Positions 6,316-12,372 of a stretch of DNA of 16,879 nt are shown here, one piece after another (the stretch's first letter is position 1; the number at the start of each line of letters is the position of its first letter). This DNA comes from JABMPJ01 sp964345005 (GTDB lineage: Bacteria > Verrucomicrobiota > Kiritimatiellia > UBA8416 > JABMPJ01). The translations under genes were made by a program, and so were the position numbers. The stretch spans positions 1 through 16,879 of the forward strand of contig CAYFPQ010000066.1 in NCBI GenBank assembly GCA_964345005.1, written 5' to 3'. The notes under the pieces were generated by a model. The model had not been told where the DNA came from. It saw nothing but the letters and a program-made list of their open reading frames with translations, and searched no databases.

Positions 6316-8757
6316 ATGACGGCATGGACGGGAGAAGACGCCGGTTGGCGACGATTGTGGGGAATCATCCTGGTGCCGATGTGTCTATTCCTGGCCCTGG
6401 GACTTTTTTCGTATGACTGGAAGGACATCGGCCTGCTCCAGGCGCCGCCCAATAGCCCTCCAGCCAACCTGATCGGGCCGGTGGGTGCGTGGCTGTCGTT
6501 CGGACTCTTCATGCTGTTCGGCTTGGGCGCCTACCTGGCCCCGCTGTGGTGTCTGGTGTTCGGCATTGTACTCTTCTTCGATCGCGAGGAGCGGGTATGG
6601 CCGCGTGGGATATGGATGTTCGTGTGGATCCTGTCCATTGTCGCGCTGATGGAACTGTCCGCGGGCTCCGCGAAGGTCGACCCCGAGAACTCGTGGCTTC
6701 TGTCGCGCTGCGCCGCACTGAATATTACCGAGGCCGGTGGTCTGTTCGGTCGACTTCTGATTCGTGGCCTGTTGGTCCAGGCACTCAGTCCAGTGGGTAC
6801 CGGGATCGTCATCTGGTCCGTATTCACGATCGCCCTGGTGCTGTTGATCGAAGTTCGTAACATCATCCGTGCCAGTCAGTTCATCGGCAAGGAAGTCGCA
6901 AGGCTGGCCGTGCAGGGCCGTGTAGCATTGGAAGAACGTAACGATCGGCGTACCCAGCTCGACCGCGAACAGCGTCAGATCGAGAAGCGACGCCGCCGTT
7001 TGGAGCGCGTTGTGAACCGCCAGGCACAGGACGCGCCGGAGCCGGAACAGACAGTTGCGGAAGACGTGGTCGATGAGCCGGCGGAAAAGCCAAAGCGCAA
7101 ACGCAAGAAGCGTCCGCCAAAGAAACGGAAGCAGCCGGCACCGGAAGAGACTGTCGCAGTGGAGGCGCCCGAGGAATCGCAAGCCTCCGCTGTCGCACCT
7201 GACGGCACGGCGCCGGAGAAACCGCCCTACCAGTTACCGCCCATGAGCTTGCTGGAAGCCATACCGGCCCAGTCGGGAGTCAAGGGCGACACCGCCACGA
7301 CCGCGCAGGTGTTGGTTGATACGCTGCGTGAGTTTGGTGTTGAAACGGAGTTGACCAATGTTGATGTCGGACCCGTGGTCACACGTTACGAGCTGTTGCC
7401 GGCGGCCGGTATACGTGTGGAGCGGATCAGCGGGCTGAGCAACAACCTTGCGCTGGCGCTCAAGGCCACCAGCGTACGCGTGCAGGCGCCGGTTCCCGGC
7501 AAGGGGGTTGTGGGCATCGAGGTGCCGAACGCCGTGGCGAACATGGTCGTTGTGCGGGAAATCCTTGAAGGCCAGGCTTGGCGCTCGGGCAAAGCGCATG
7601 TGCCGCTGTGTGTGGGTAAGGATGTTGCCGGTACGGACATAGTTGGCGATCTCGCTGCGATGCCGCACCTGTTGATCGCCGGGGCAACCGGCGCCGGTAA
7701 GACCGTCTGCATGAACTCGATCTTGGCCGGCCTGCTCATGTCGAAGACCCCGGATGAGCTGCGCCTGCTCCTGGTGGATCCGAAGATAGTGGAGTTCTCC
7801 GTCTATAACGACATCCCTCATCTGGTCGTGCCGGTCATAACCGATCCGCACAAAGTCTGTCTCGGTCTGCGCTGGGCCATCAACGAGATGGAAAAGCGCT
7901 ACAAGATGTTCGCCCAGGTCGGCGTGCGCAATATCGCCTCGTTCAACCAGCGCGAGATTGCCAAGCAGGAGGAGCTGTTCGGTGGCATAAGCGAAGGCGG
8001 TCAGTCAAAATCGACGATTCCCGATCGCATACCTTACATCGTGATCATTATCGATGAGTTGGCCGACCTCATGCTTGCCGCACAGGCCGATATCGAGAAC
8101 TCGATCGCGCGTCTTGCCCAGCTTTCGCGTGCCGTAGGTATTCACATGGTTATCGCCACGCAGCGGCCATCGGTGAACGTTATTACCGGCACCATCAAGG
8201 CCAACTTCCCCGGACGTGTTGCTTTCCAGACGGCCCAGAAGAACGACAGCCGTATCATTCTCGACGCACCCGGAGCCGATAAGCTCCTGGGACGGGGCGA
8301 CATGCTCTTCCTGCCGCCCGGTAGCAGCAAGCTGATGCGTGCGCAGGGCGCCATGACGACCGACGAAGAGATCCGGCGAATCGTCGGCTTCATCAAGGAA
8401 CAAGGCCCGCCCGAGTTCGTGACGGAGATCCGGGAGAAGATCGAAAAGAGCAGTGTGCCGGGCACCATGGACACGGGTGACGAGGATGATGCCTTGCTCT
8501 CGCAGGCTGTGGAGATCATCCGTGAGACGCGGCGCGCCTCGACGTCGTCTTTGCAGCGCCGGTTGCGCATCGGCTACACACGCGCGGCACGCGTGATGGA
8601 TATTCTCGAAGAACGTGGAATCATAGGGCCGCCACGCGGATCGGAGCCGCGGGAGATCCTCATTGATTTGGATGGGGAGATTCCGGAGAATTCAACCGAC
8701 GACGAGCCGGCTGCCGTGATTTCCGAGGAGAACGTGGACGAAGAGGAGCAGTGGTAA
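6316..8757 (+). CDS. ftsK: DNA translocase FtsK/SpoIIIE
   Basis: FtsK is a septum-anchored, ATP-driven double-stranded DNA pump that clears and aligns chromosome termini during division. The 813-residue protein has about four N-terminal membrane helices (within residues 10-190), a coiled and very basic linker (KRKRKKRPPKKRKQ near 256-270), then the alpha/beta motor. Walker A is GATGAGKT (456-463) and Walker B is VIIIDELADLM with Asp-Glu at 580-581. HMVIATQRPSVNVITGTIKANFP and the GRGDMLFLPPGSSK segment are typical of the family. The C-terminal winged-helix gamma domain (RRLRIGYTRAARVMDILEERGIIGP) reads polar DNA sequences in known FtsK proteins. All expected domains are present, with a shorter linker than in E. 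coli FtsK. It follows cdaR by 4 bp. Confidence 0.97.
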   Translation: MTAWTGEDAGWRRLWGIILVPMCLFLALGLFSYDWKDIGLLQAPPNSPPANLIGPVGAWLSFGLFMLFGLGAYLAPLWCLVFGIVLFFDREERVWPRGIWMFVWILSIVALMELSAGSAKVDPENSWLLSRCAALNITEAGGLFGRLLIRGLLVQALSPVGTGIVIWSVFTIALVLLIEVRNIIRASQFIGKEVARLAVQGRVALEERNDRRTQLDREQRQIEKRRRRLERVVNRQAQDAPEPEQTVAEDVVDEPAEKPKRKRKKRPPKKRKQPAPEETVAVEAPEESQASAVAPDGTAPEKPPYQLPPMSLLEAIPAQSGVKGDTATTAQVLVDTLREFGVETELTNVDVGPVVTRYELLPAAGIRVERISGLSNNLALALKATSVRVQAPVPGKGVVGIEVPNAVANMVVVREILEGQAWRSGKAHVPLCVGKDVAGTDIVGDLAAMPHLLIAGATGAGKTVCMNSILAGLLMSKTPDELRLLLVDPKIVEFSVYNDIPHLVVPVITDPHKVCLGLRWAINEMEKRYKMFAQVGVRNIASFNQREIAKQEELFGGISEGGQSKSTIPDRIPYIVIIIDELADLMLAAQADIENSIARLAQLSRAVGIHMVIATQRPSVNVITGTIKANFPGRVAFQTAQKNDSRIILDAPGADKLLGRGDMLFLPPGSSKLMRAQGAMTTDEEIRRIVGFIKEQGPPEFVTEIREKIEKSSVPGTMDTGDEDDALLSQAVEIIRETRRASTSSLQRRLRIGYTRAARVMDILEERGIIGPPRGSEPREILIDLDGEIPENSTDDEPAAVISEENVDEEEQW

Positions 8758-8773
8758 CTGCAAAGGGGGTAAC

Positions 8774-9664
8774 ATGGCTCTAGGTGCAGCACTGAAGGAA
8801 GCCCGGATGCGCAAGAAGCTGACGGCATCTGAAGTCGCCGGTGGGACCCGCATGAAGGTCCAGACCGTCACGGCCATCGAGGAAGAGGATTTCGACAAGA
8901 TAGCAGCCCCGATCTATGCAAAGGGGTTTATCAAACTCTACGCTGAATTCGTGGGGCTGAACCCCCAGGAACTGGTTGCCGAGTATGTTGACCGATTCGT
9001 TGAAGTCAAGCCGACCCCTGACCAGGAAATGCTCGATGCCACACCGGAGCTGATTTCCGTACCCCCGACGGATCCGTCGCGCTCCAGTACGGCCAAGGCG
9101 GAACCCGCACCGATGTCCGATGCGCCTGCGGAAGAAGCGCCGCCAGCGCCATCTCCCGCGCCTGAGGTGAACGTATCGCAGACTGTCGAAGAGAACGAGA
9201 AGCCGGCAAGCCTGCCCAATGATGATGAGTTGGATCTCTTCTCCGAAGTGGAGCCCGCGTCCAACGAGCGCCGCGGCATACTGATGGACGAAGGGTATCG
9301 TGAGGCCTCGCCATCTGTTCAGGATCGAATCGGGCATGCGCTCGCCGGGGCGGTGGATGCGCTGCAACACTCTGGTGACTCGATTGGGGCCGCGTGCCGG
9401 CGTGCTCTTGGTGGCGGCAGCGGCCTTGTCGTGAACGCCTGGAAGCGCTTGGGGGATACCGTGGGTGCGCGGAAACGGGAGCTGACCCAGATCGATTTCA
9501 AGAATCTTTCGGCCCGCCACATGATGGCGCTGCTTGGCGTGTTGGTCTTGGTCCTGCTCGTGATTTCGAGCCTGAGCCGTTGTGTCCGTGGTAAAGGCGA
9601 GGTGGAATTGCCCGATGCGCCGCTGCCCGTTGCGGCCGAGCCATCCGATGTTTACCTCGACTGA
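8774..9664 (+). CDS. RodZ-like helix-turn-helix membrane protein
   Basis: The 296-residue protein begins with a RodZ/HTH_25-type helix-turn-helix (residues 1-75: ALGAALKEARMRKKLT, GGTRMKVQTVTAIEEEDF, YAKGFIKLYAEFVGL). An acidic, Pro/Ala-rich linker of about 170 residues follows, then one transmembrane helix (about 250-267). This matches the cytoplasmic-HTH plus membrane-anchor layout of RodZ, which links MreB filaments to the membrane in rod-shaped cells. It differs in having only about 29 residues after the helix, so the usual periplasmic beta domain is absent. The start is supported by AAAGGGGG, 3 bases before the ATG. It sits 16 bp after ftsK and 9 bp before rimO; RodZ-like genes are known near ftsK and rimO in several phyla. 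No mreB is visible here, so the role is inferred. Confidence 0.85.
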   Translation: MALGAALKEARMRKKLTASEVAGGTRMKVQTVTAIEEEDFDKIAAPIYAKGFIKLYAEFVGLNPQELVAEYVDRFVEVKPTPDQEMLDATPELISVPPTDPSRSSTAKAEPAPMSDAPAEEAPPAPSPAPEVNVSQTVEENEKPASLPNDDELDLFSEVEPASNERRGILMDEGYREASPSVQDRIGHALAGAVDALQHSGDSIGAACRRALGGGSGLVVNAWKRLGDTVGARKRELTQIDFKNLSARHMMALLGVLVLVLLVISSLSRCVRGKGEVELPDAPLPVAAEPSDVYLD

Positions 9665-9673
9665 GAGCAACGC

Positions 9674-11026
9674 ATGTCGGAAGAGAAGTCACCTTTATCA
9701 GTAGGTATCATTAGTCTGGGTTGTGCCAAGAATTTGGTCGACTCGCAGATCATGGCCGGCGTGATGCTGACCGAGAACATCACGATTGCCGCCACGCCTG
9801 AGGAGGCGGATGTCCTGCTCGTCAATACCTGCTCCTTTATCCATGATGCGCGCGAAGAGTCCGTCGCCGCCATCCTCGATGCCTGTGCATTGCGCGACGA
9901 GGGACACCCCCGTGCGGTTGTGGTAACCGGCTGCCTGCCGCAACGCTATCGCGAGGAACTGGCGGATAGCCTGCCCGAGGTCGACGCCTTTGTCGGGCTC
10001 GATGGCTTAGAGACAATTGGCGCCGTGATTCGGGGGGCCGTTGAAGGAAAGGGAACTCCGCTCGATATTCCATCGACATCGCACCGGCTCTACGAGCCCC
10101 GGTTGCCCGCACTCTCCCTGACCGGTGGGCCGTTTGCCTATCTCAAGATTGGCGAAGGGTGCAACCACCCCTGTGCCTTCTGCGCTATTCCCGCCATCCG
10201 GGGCCGTCATCGCTCGCGTCCCATCGATGCGCTGGTTGCGGAGGCGGAAGAACTGCTCGCCTCCGGTATACGCGAGATCAACCTGATATCGCAGGACACC
10301 ACGAGTTATGGGCGTGACCTGTCGGGTGTGGATTTGGCGGGGTTGTTGCGGGCGTTGGGAGGCATAGGTGGTGATTTTTGGATCCGTATTCTCTACGGCT
10401 ACCCATCACAGGTCACGGATGCCGTGCTCGATGCGATGGGTGAGGTAGATCAGGTTGTGCCTTATCTCGATATTCCTGTTCAGCACAGTCACCCGGACAT
10501 CCTGAAGGCGATGCGCCGAGCTGGGACTCACCGTGCGGTTCGGCATCTGCCGGAACGCGTGCGCAAGCGGCTTCCGGATGCCACACTGCGCACGACCTGT
10601 CTGGTGGGGTTCCCGGGAGAGAAGCGTGAGCATTTCGCGCACCTGTTGGATTACGTGCGCGAAGCTCGGTACGACCATCTGGGCGCCTTCGCGTATTCGC
10701 CTGAGGAGGGAACTGCAGCAGAGGACATGCCCGGACGGCCGCGCCCCGAGACCGCCGAGCGGCGCCGCGAGAAGTTGCTGATCGCTCAGCAGGAGATTGC
10801 CATCACTCGCACGTCCGAGCTTGTCGGCAGCGAGGACGTGGCTTTGCTCGAAGCGCCGGACGAAAAGCGAGGCAAGTGGATTGCCCGCACACGTCGGCAG
10901 GCCCCGGATGTCGATGGTGTTACACACGTCAGTGGCGCGCCGCGCAATGCCGAGGCGGGCATGCTGATCCCTGTGCGCTACACCGGCGGGCAGGATTACG
11001 ACCTCACGGCCGAAGCACTGTCGTGA
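9674..11026 (+). CDS. rimO: Ribosomal protein uS12 methylthiotransferase RimO
   Basis: RimO is a radical-SAM enzyme that adds a methylthio group to the conserved aspartate of ribosomal protein S12. The 450-residue protein has three parts: an N-terminal MTTase domain with cluster cysteines C17 (SLGCAKN), C53 (VNTCSF) and C87 (VTGCLPQ); a radical-SAM core with C163, C167 and C170 in EGCNHPCAFCAIPAIRG; and a C-terminal TRAM domain (about 385-450) that recognises the substrate. SLGCAKNLVDSQIM and FCAIPAIRGRHRSR distinguish RimO from the tRNA enzyme MiaB. All six cluster cysteines are present. It starts 9 bp after the RodZ-like gene and is the last gene of the + strand train; a convergent gene ends 33 bp downstream. 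Confidence 0.96.
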   Translation: MSEEKSPLSVGIISLGCAKNLVDSQIMAGVMLTENITIAATPEEADVLLVNTCSFIHDAREESVAAILDACALRDEGHPRAVVVTGCLPQRYREELADSLPEVDAFVGLDGLETIGAVIRGAVEGKGTPLDIPSTSHRLYEPRLPALSLTGGPFAYLKIGEGCNHPCAFCAIPAIRGRHRSRPIDALVAEAEELLASGIREINLISQDTTSYGRDLSGVDLAGLLRALGGIGGDFWIRILYGYPSQVTDAVLDAMGEVDQVVPYLDIPVQHSHPDILKAMRRAGTHRAVRHLPERVRKRLPDATLRTTCLVGFPGEKREHFAHLLDYVREARYDHLGAFAYSPEEGTAAEDMPGRPRPETAERRREKLLIAQQEIAITRTSELVGSEDVALLEAPDEKRGKWIARTRRQAPDVDGVTHVSGAPRNAEAGMLIPVRYTGGQDYDLTAEALS

Positions 11027-11059
11027 GCGTCCGATTCTCCGGCACCCACCACCTTCTCG

Positions 11060-11536
11060 TTATCCCTGCTGCTTGATATGTGCCAGCGCTTCAGCCGCGG
11101 CAGAGCGGAGGGCGGCATTCTTGCTGGAGGCCAGTTGCAGGAGTGCCGGTTCGTCTGATCGGTCGCCCAACACGGCGATCGCAGCAATAGCAGATGCGCG
11201 TAAACGGACATTGTCCTTCTCTGACGTGACGATTCTGCGAACGATGGGCAGGGCCGATGTCGATTCTAAACGTATGCAGAGCTCGATCGCCTTCACACGG
11301 TCTTCCGACCGGGCCAATCCGTTTGAAGCTATGTCCAGAGCCGTACGCTCTGCTTTAACCGGATCCGACTCGTCCGTGCGTTCGGACATCTGCTGCAAGG
11401 CGATGAGCTCGACTTCCGATGGTGGTACTTCGGGCTTGGAAGCGCTGCGCGAACCCATCTGTACGAGTCCGGCTGCCGCGAACAGTCCGAGAATTGCGAA
11501 AAGTAGAACTCTCTCGCCCGATGTTAACCCATCCAT
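11060..11536 (-). CDS. Small membrane-anchored HEAT-repeat protein
   Basis: This 158-residue protein, read from the ATG at 11536, has an N-terminal hydrophobic segment (about 10-28, RVLLFAILGLFAAAGLV), a polar linker rich in Glu and Ser, and a C-terminal region of paired helices resembling two to three HEAT repeats (LPIVRRIVTSEKDNVRLRASAIAAI, then EPALLQLASSKNAALRSAAAEAL). HEAT repeats are protein-binding scaffolds. No catalytic motif is visible, so the function is unknown. An in-frame GTG at 11545 would lengthen it by three residues, but it lies right against the Shine-Dalgarno sequence, so the ATG is preferred. It is the only minus-strand gene and converges on rimO with a 33-bp gap. Confidence 0.8.
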   Translation of the reverse strand: MDGLTSGERVLLFAILGLFAAAGLVQMGSRSASKPEVPPSEVELIALQQMSERTDESDPVKAERTALDIASNGLARSEDRVKAIELCIRLESTSALPIVRRIVTSEKDNVRLRASAIAAIAVLGDRSDEPALLQLASSKNAALRSAAAEALAHIKQQG

Positions 11537-11546
11537 GCCTCTCACA

Positions 11547-11552
11547 CTCCTT
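11547..11552 (-). promoter_or_regulatory. Ribosome binding site of the HEAT-repeat gene
   Basis: On the minus strand AAGGAG lies 10 bases before the ATG at 11536 and only 1 base before the alternative GTG at 11545. This spacing decides the start in favour of the ATG. Confidence 0.7.
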
Positions 11553-11594
11553 AACCCATCAAGTGCCGTCCATCAGTTTGTCAGGACCCTATCA

Positions 11595-11623
11595 ATGGCA
11601 GGCGCATTATGCAAGACTATAAT
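11595..11623 (+). promoter_or_regulatory. Possible sigma-70 type promoter in the intergenic region
   Basis: A perfect TATAAT at 11618-11623 is preceded, at 17 bp, by ATGGCA (4 of 6 to TTGACA). A second TATAAT lies on the opposite strand at 11627-11632, so the AT-rich patch could drive both the HEAT gene and the rightward genes. Initiation near 11630 would place the palindrome at 11636 at the very 5' end of a rightward transcript. Confidence 0.3.
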
Positions 11624-11630
11624 GTAATTA

Positions 11631-11671
11631 TATAGCCCTACGGGAAATTCCCGTAGGGAAATTCCCTATAG
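11631..11671. repeat. Strong palindrome with GGGAAATTCCC cores
   Basis: Arms CCCTACGGGAA (11636-11646) and TTCCCGTAGGG (11648-11658) are perfectly complementary around one base. A second overlapping palindrome, TAGGGAAATTCCCTA, spans 11654-11668. An outer TATAG/CTATA pair frames the unit. Related sequence recurs at 15379-15420. It could be a dispersed REP-like element, a protein-binding site or an RNA hairpin. Confidence 0.85.
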
Positions 11672-11691
11672 AGAAAGCAGCCCATCCACAT

Positions 11692-11739
11692 TATGTAGTG
11701 TGATTGATCTACATACCCCGCACATATTGCGGGCTTTAT
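11692..11739 (+). other. Two adjacent stem-loops in the leader of the double-CxxC gene
   Basis: TATGTAG (11692-11698) pairs with CTACATA (11709-11715) around a 10-base loop. Next to it, CCCGCA (11717-11722) pairs with TGCGGG (11728-11733) around CATAT and is followed by CTTTAT. The second hairpin with its short T-rich tail looks like a weak intrinsic terminator or attenuator on the + strand. With the palindrome at 11636 this makes three successive hairpins in about 100 bases. Confidence 0.45.
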
Positions 11740-11759
11740 CGCCACGGGCCACTCGTCGC

Positions 11760-11787
11760 TTGACAGCAAGGAGAAGAGGTCTAACAC
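11760..11787 (+). promoter_or_regulatory. Candidate promoter for a leaderless or short-leader transcript
   Basis: A perfect TTGACA (11760-11765) is followed after 16 bp by TAACAC (11782-11787, a poor -10). Initiation about 7-8 bases later would fall at or next to the ATG at 11797, which lacks a properly spaced Shine-Dalgarno sequence (the nearest, AAGGAGAAGAGG, is 18 or more bases away). Confidence 0.3.
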
Positions 11788-11796
11788 TACGCGTTC

Positions 11797-12372
11797 ATGG
11801 CTACTGACTGGGATATTCGACCGCGTGCATCTGTCTGTGCCCAATGTGAGGTGGAATTTGCGGACCGGCAGGATTGCTTCACGGTACTGTGCTTTACGGA
11901 TGAAGAGGGGTACGTTCGCGCTGACCATTGCGCCGACTGTTGGACGGGAAGTCCACCGGAAGATCGTGGCGTCAGCATGTGGAAGGGGCTTTTTCTGCTG
12001 CCGCCGCCTCCCGAGGCGGAAGCCTTGGAGCAGAATACCGCCGAGTCGCTCCTGCGCCGCCTGATCGACGAAGACCCCGAGTCGCACGCCAGTGTCATCT
12101 ACATTCTTGCGGTAATGCTCGAGCGCAAGAAGCAGTTCATCGAGCGCGCCACCCAACAGCGGGAGGATGCGCTTGTCCGTGTCTATGAGTACCGCAAGAC
12201 CGGTGAAACCTTCCTGATCCGCGATCCTATGCTCAGCCTCGATGAGCTCGAGCCCGTCCAGCAGCAGGTTATCGCCCTCCTCGGCCCGGATGAAGAGCAG
12301 TCGGACGACACCTCCGAACAGGCCCCGCAAGCCGGCGAGGAAACCGGGCAAGCCGTCGCAAGCAGTCAGTGA
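11797..12372 (+). CDS. Conserved small protein with two CxxC motifs (putative zinc ribbon)
   Basis: The 191-residue soluble protein has CAQC at residues 14-17 and CADC at about 45-48, ending CADCW. Four cysteines spaced this way form a treble-clef or zinc-ribbon metal site. A middle helical segment (ASVIYILAVMLERKKQFIER) precedes the motif YRKTGETFLIRDPMLSLDELEPVQ, and the last 35 residues are acidic and low-complexity. I recall similar unnamed proteins in planctomycete and verrucomicrobial genomes but cannot name a family. In-frame TAA at 11782 leaves the ATG at 11797 as the only good start. The stop overlaps the GTG of the next gene (GTGA). Function is unknown; metal binding is inferred. 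Confidence 0.8.
   Translation: MATDWDIRPRASVCAQCEVEFADRQDCFTVLCFTDEEGYVRADHCADCWTGSPPEDRGVSMWKGLFLLPPPPEAEALEQNTAESLLRRLIDEDPESHASVIYILAVMLERKKQFIERATQQREDALVRVYEYRKTGETFLIRDPMLSLDELEPVQQQVIALLGPDEEQSDDTSEQAPQAGEETGQAVASSQ

Noticed and set aside
8780..9670. Minus-strand open frame of 296 codons opposite the RodZ-like gene
   Set aside because: It mirrors the length of the real gene. The plus-strand frame has a clear HTH, a transmembrane helix and a Shine-Dalgarno sequence, and the antisense product is a basic, His/Arg-rich sequence with no family features.
11692..11739. tRNA or known riboswitch in the intergenic region
   Set aside because: The stems do not assemble into a cloverleaf, there is no T-loop consensus GTTCRA, and no riboswitch signature I know is present.
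11638..12351. Minus-strand open frame covering the intergenic palindrome and the double-CxxC gene
   Set aside because: It is antisense to a gene with paired CxxC motifs, and its 3' part translates the palindromic repeat, giving a nonsensical Phe/Pro-rich tail.
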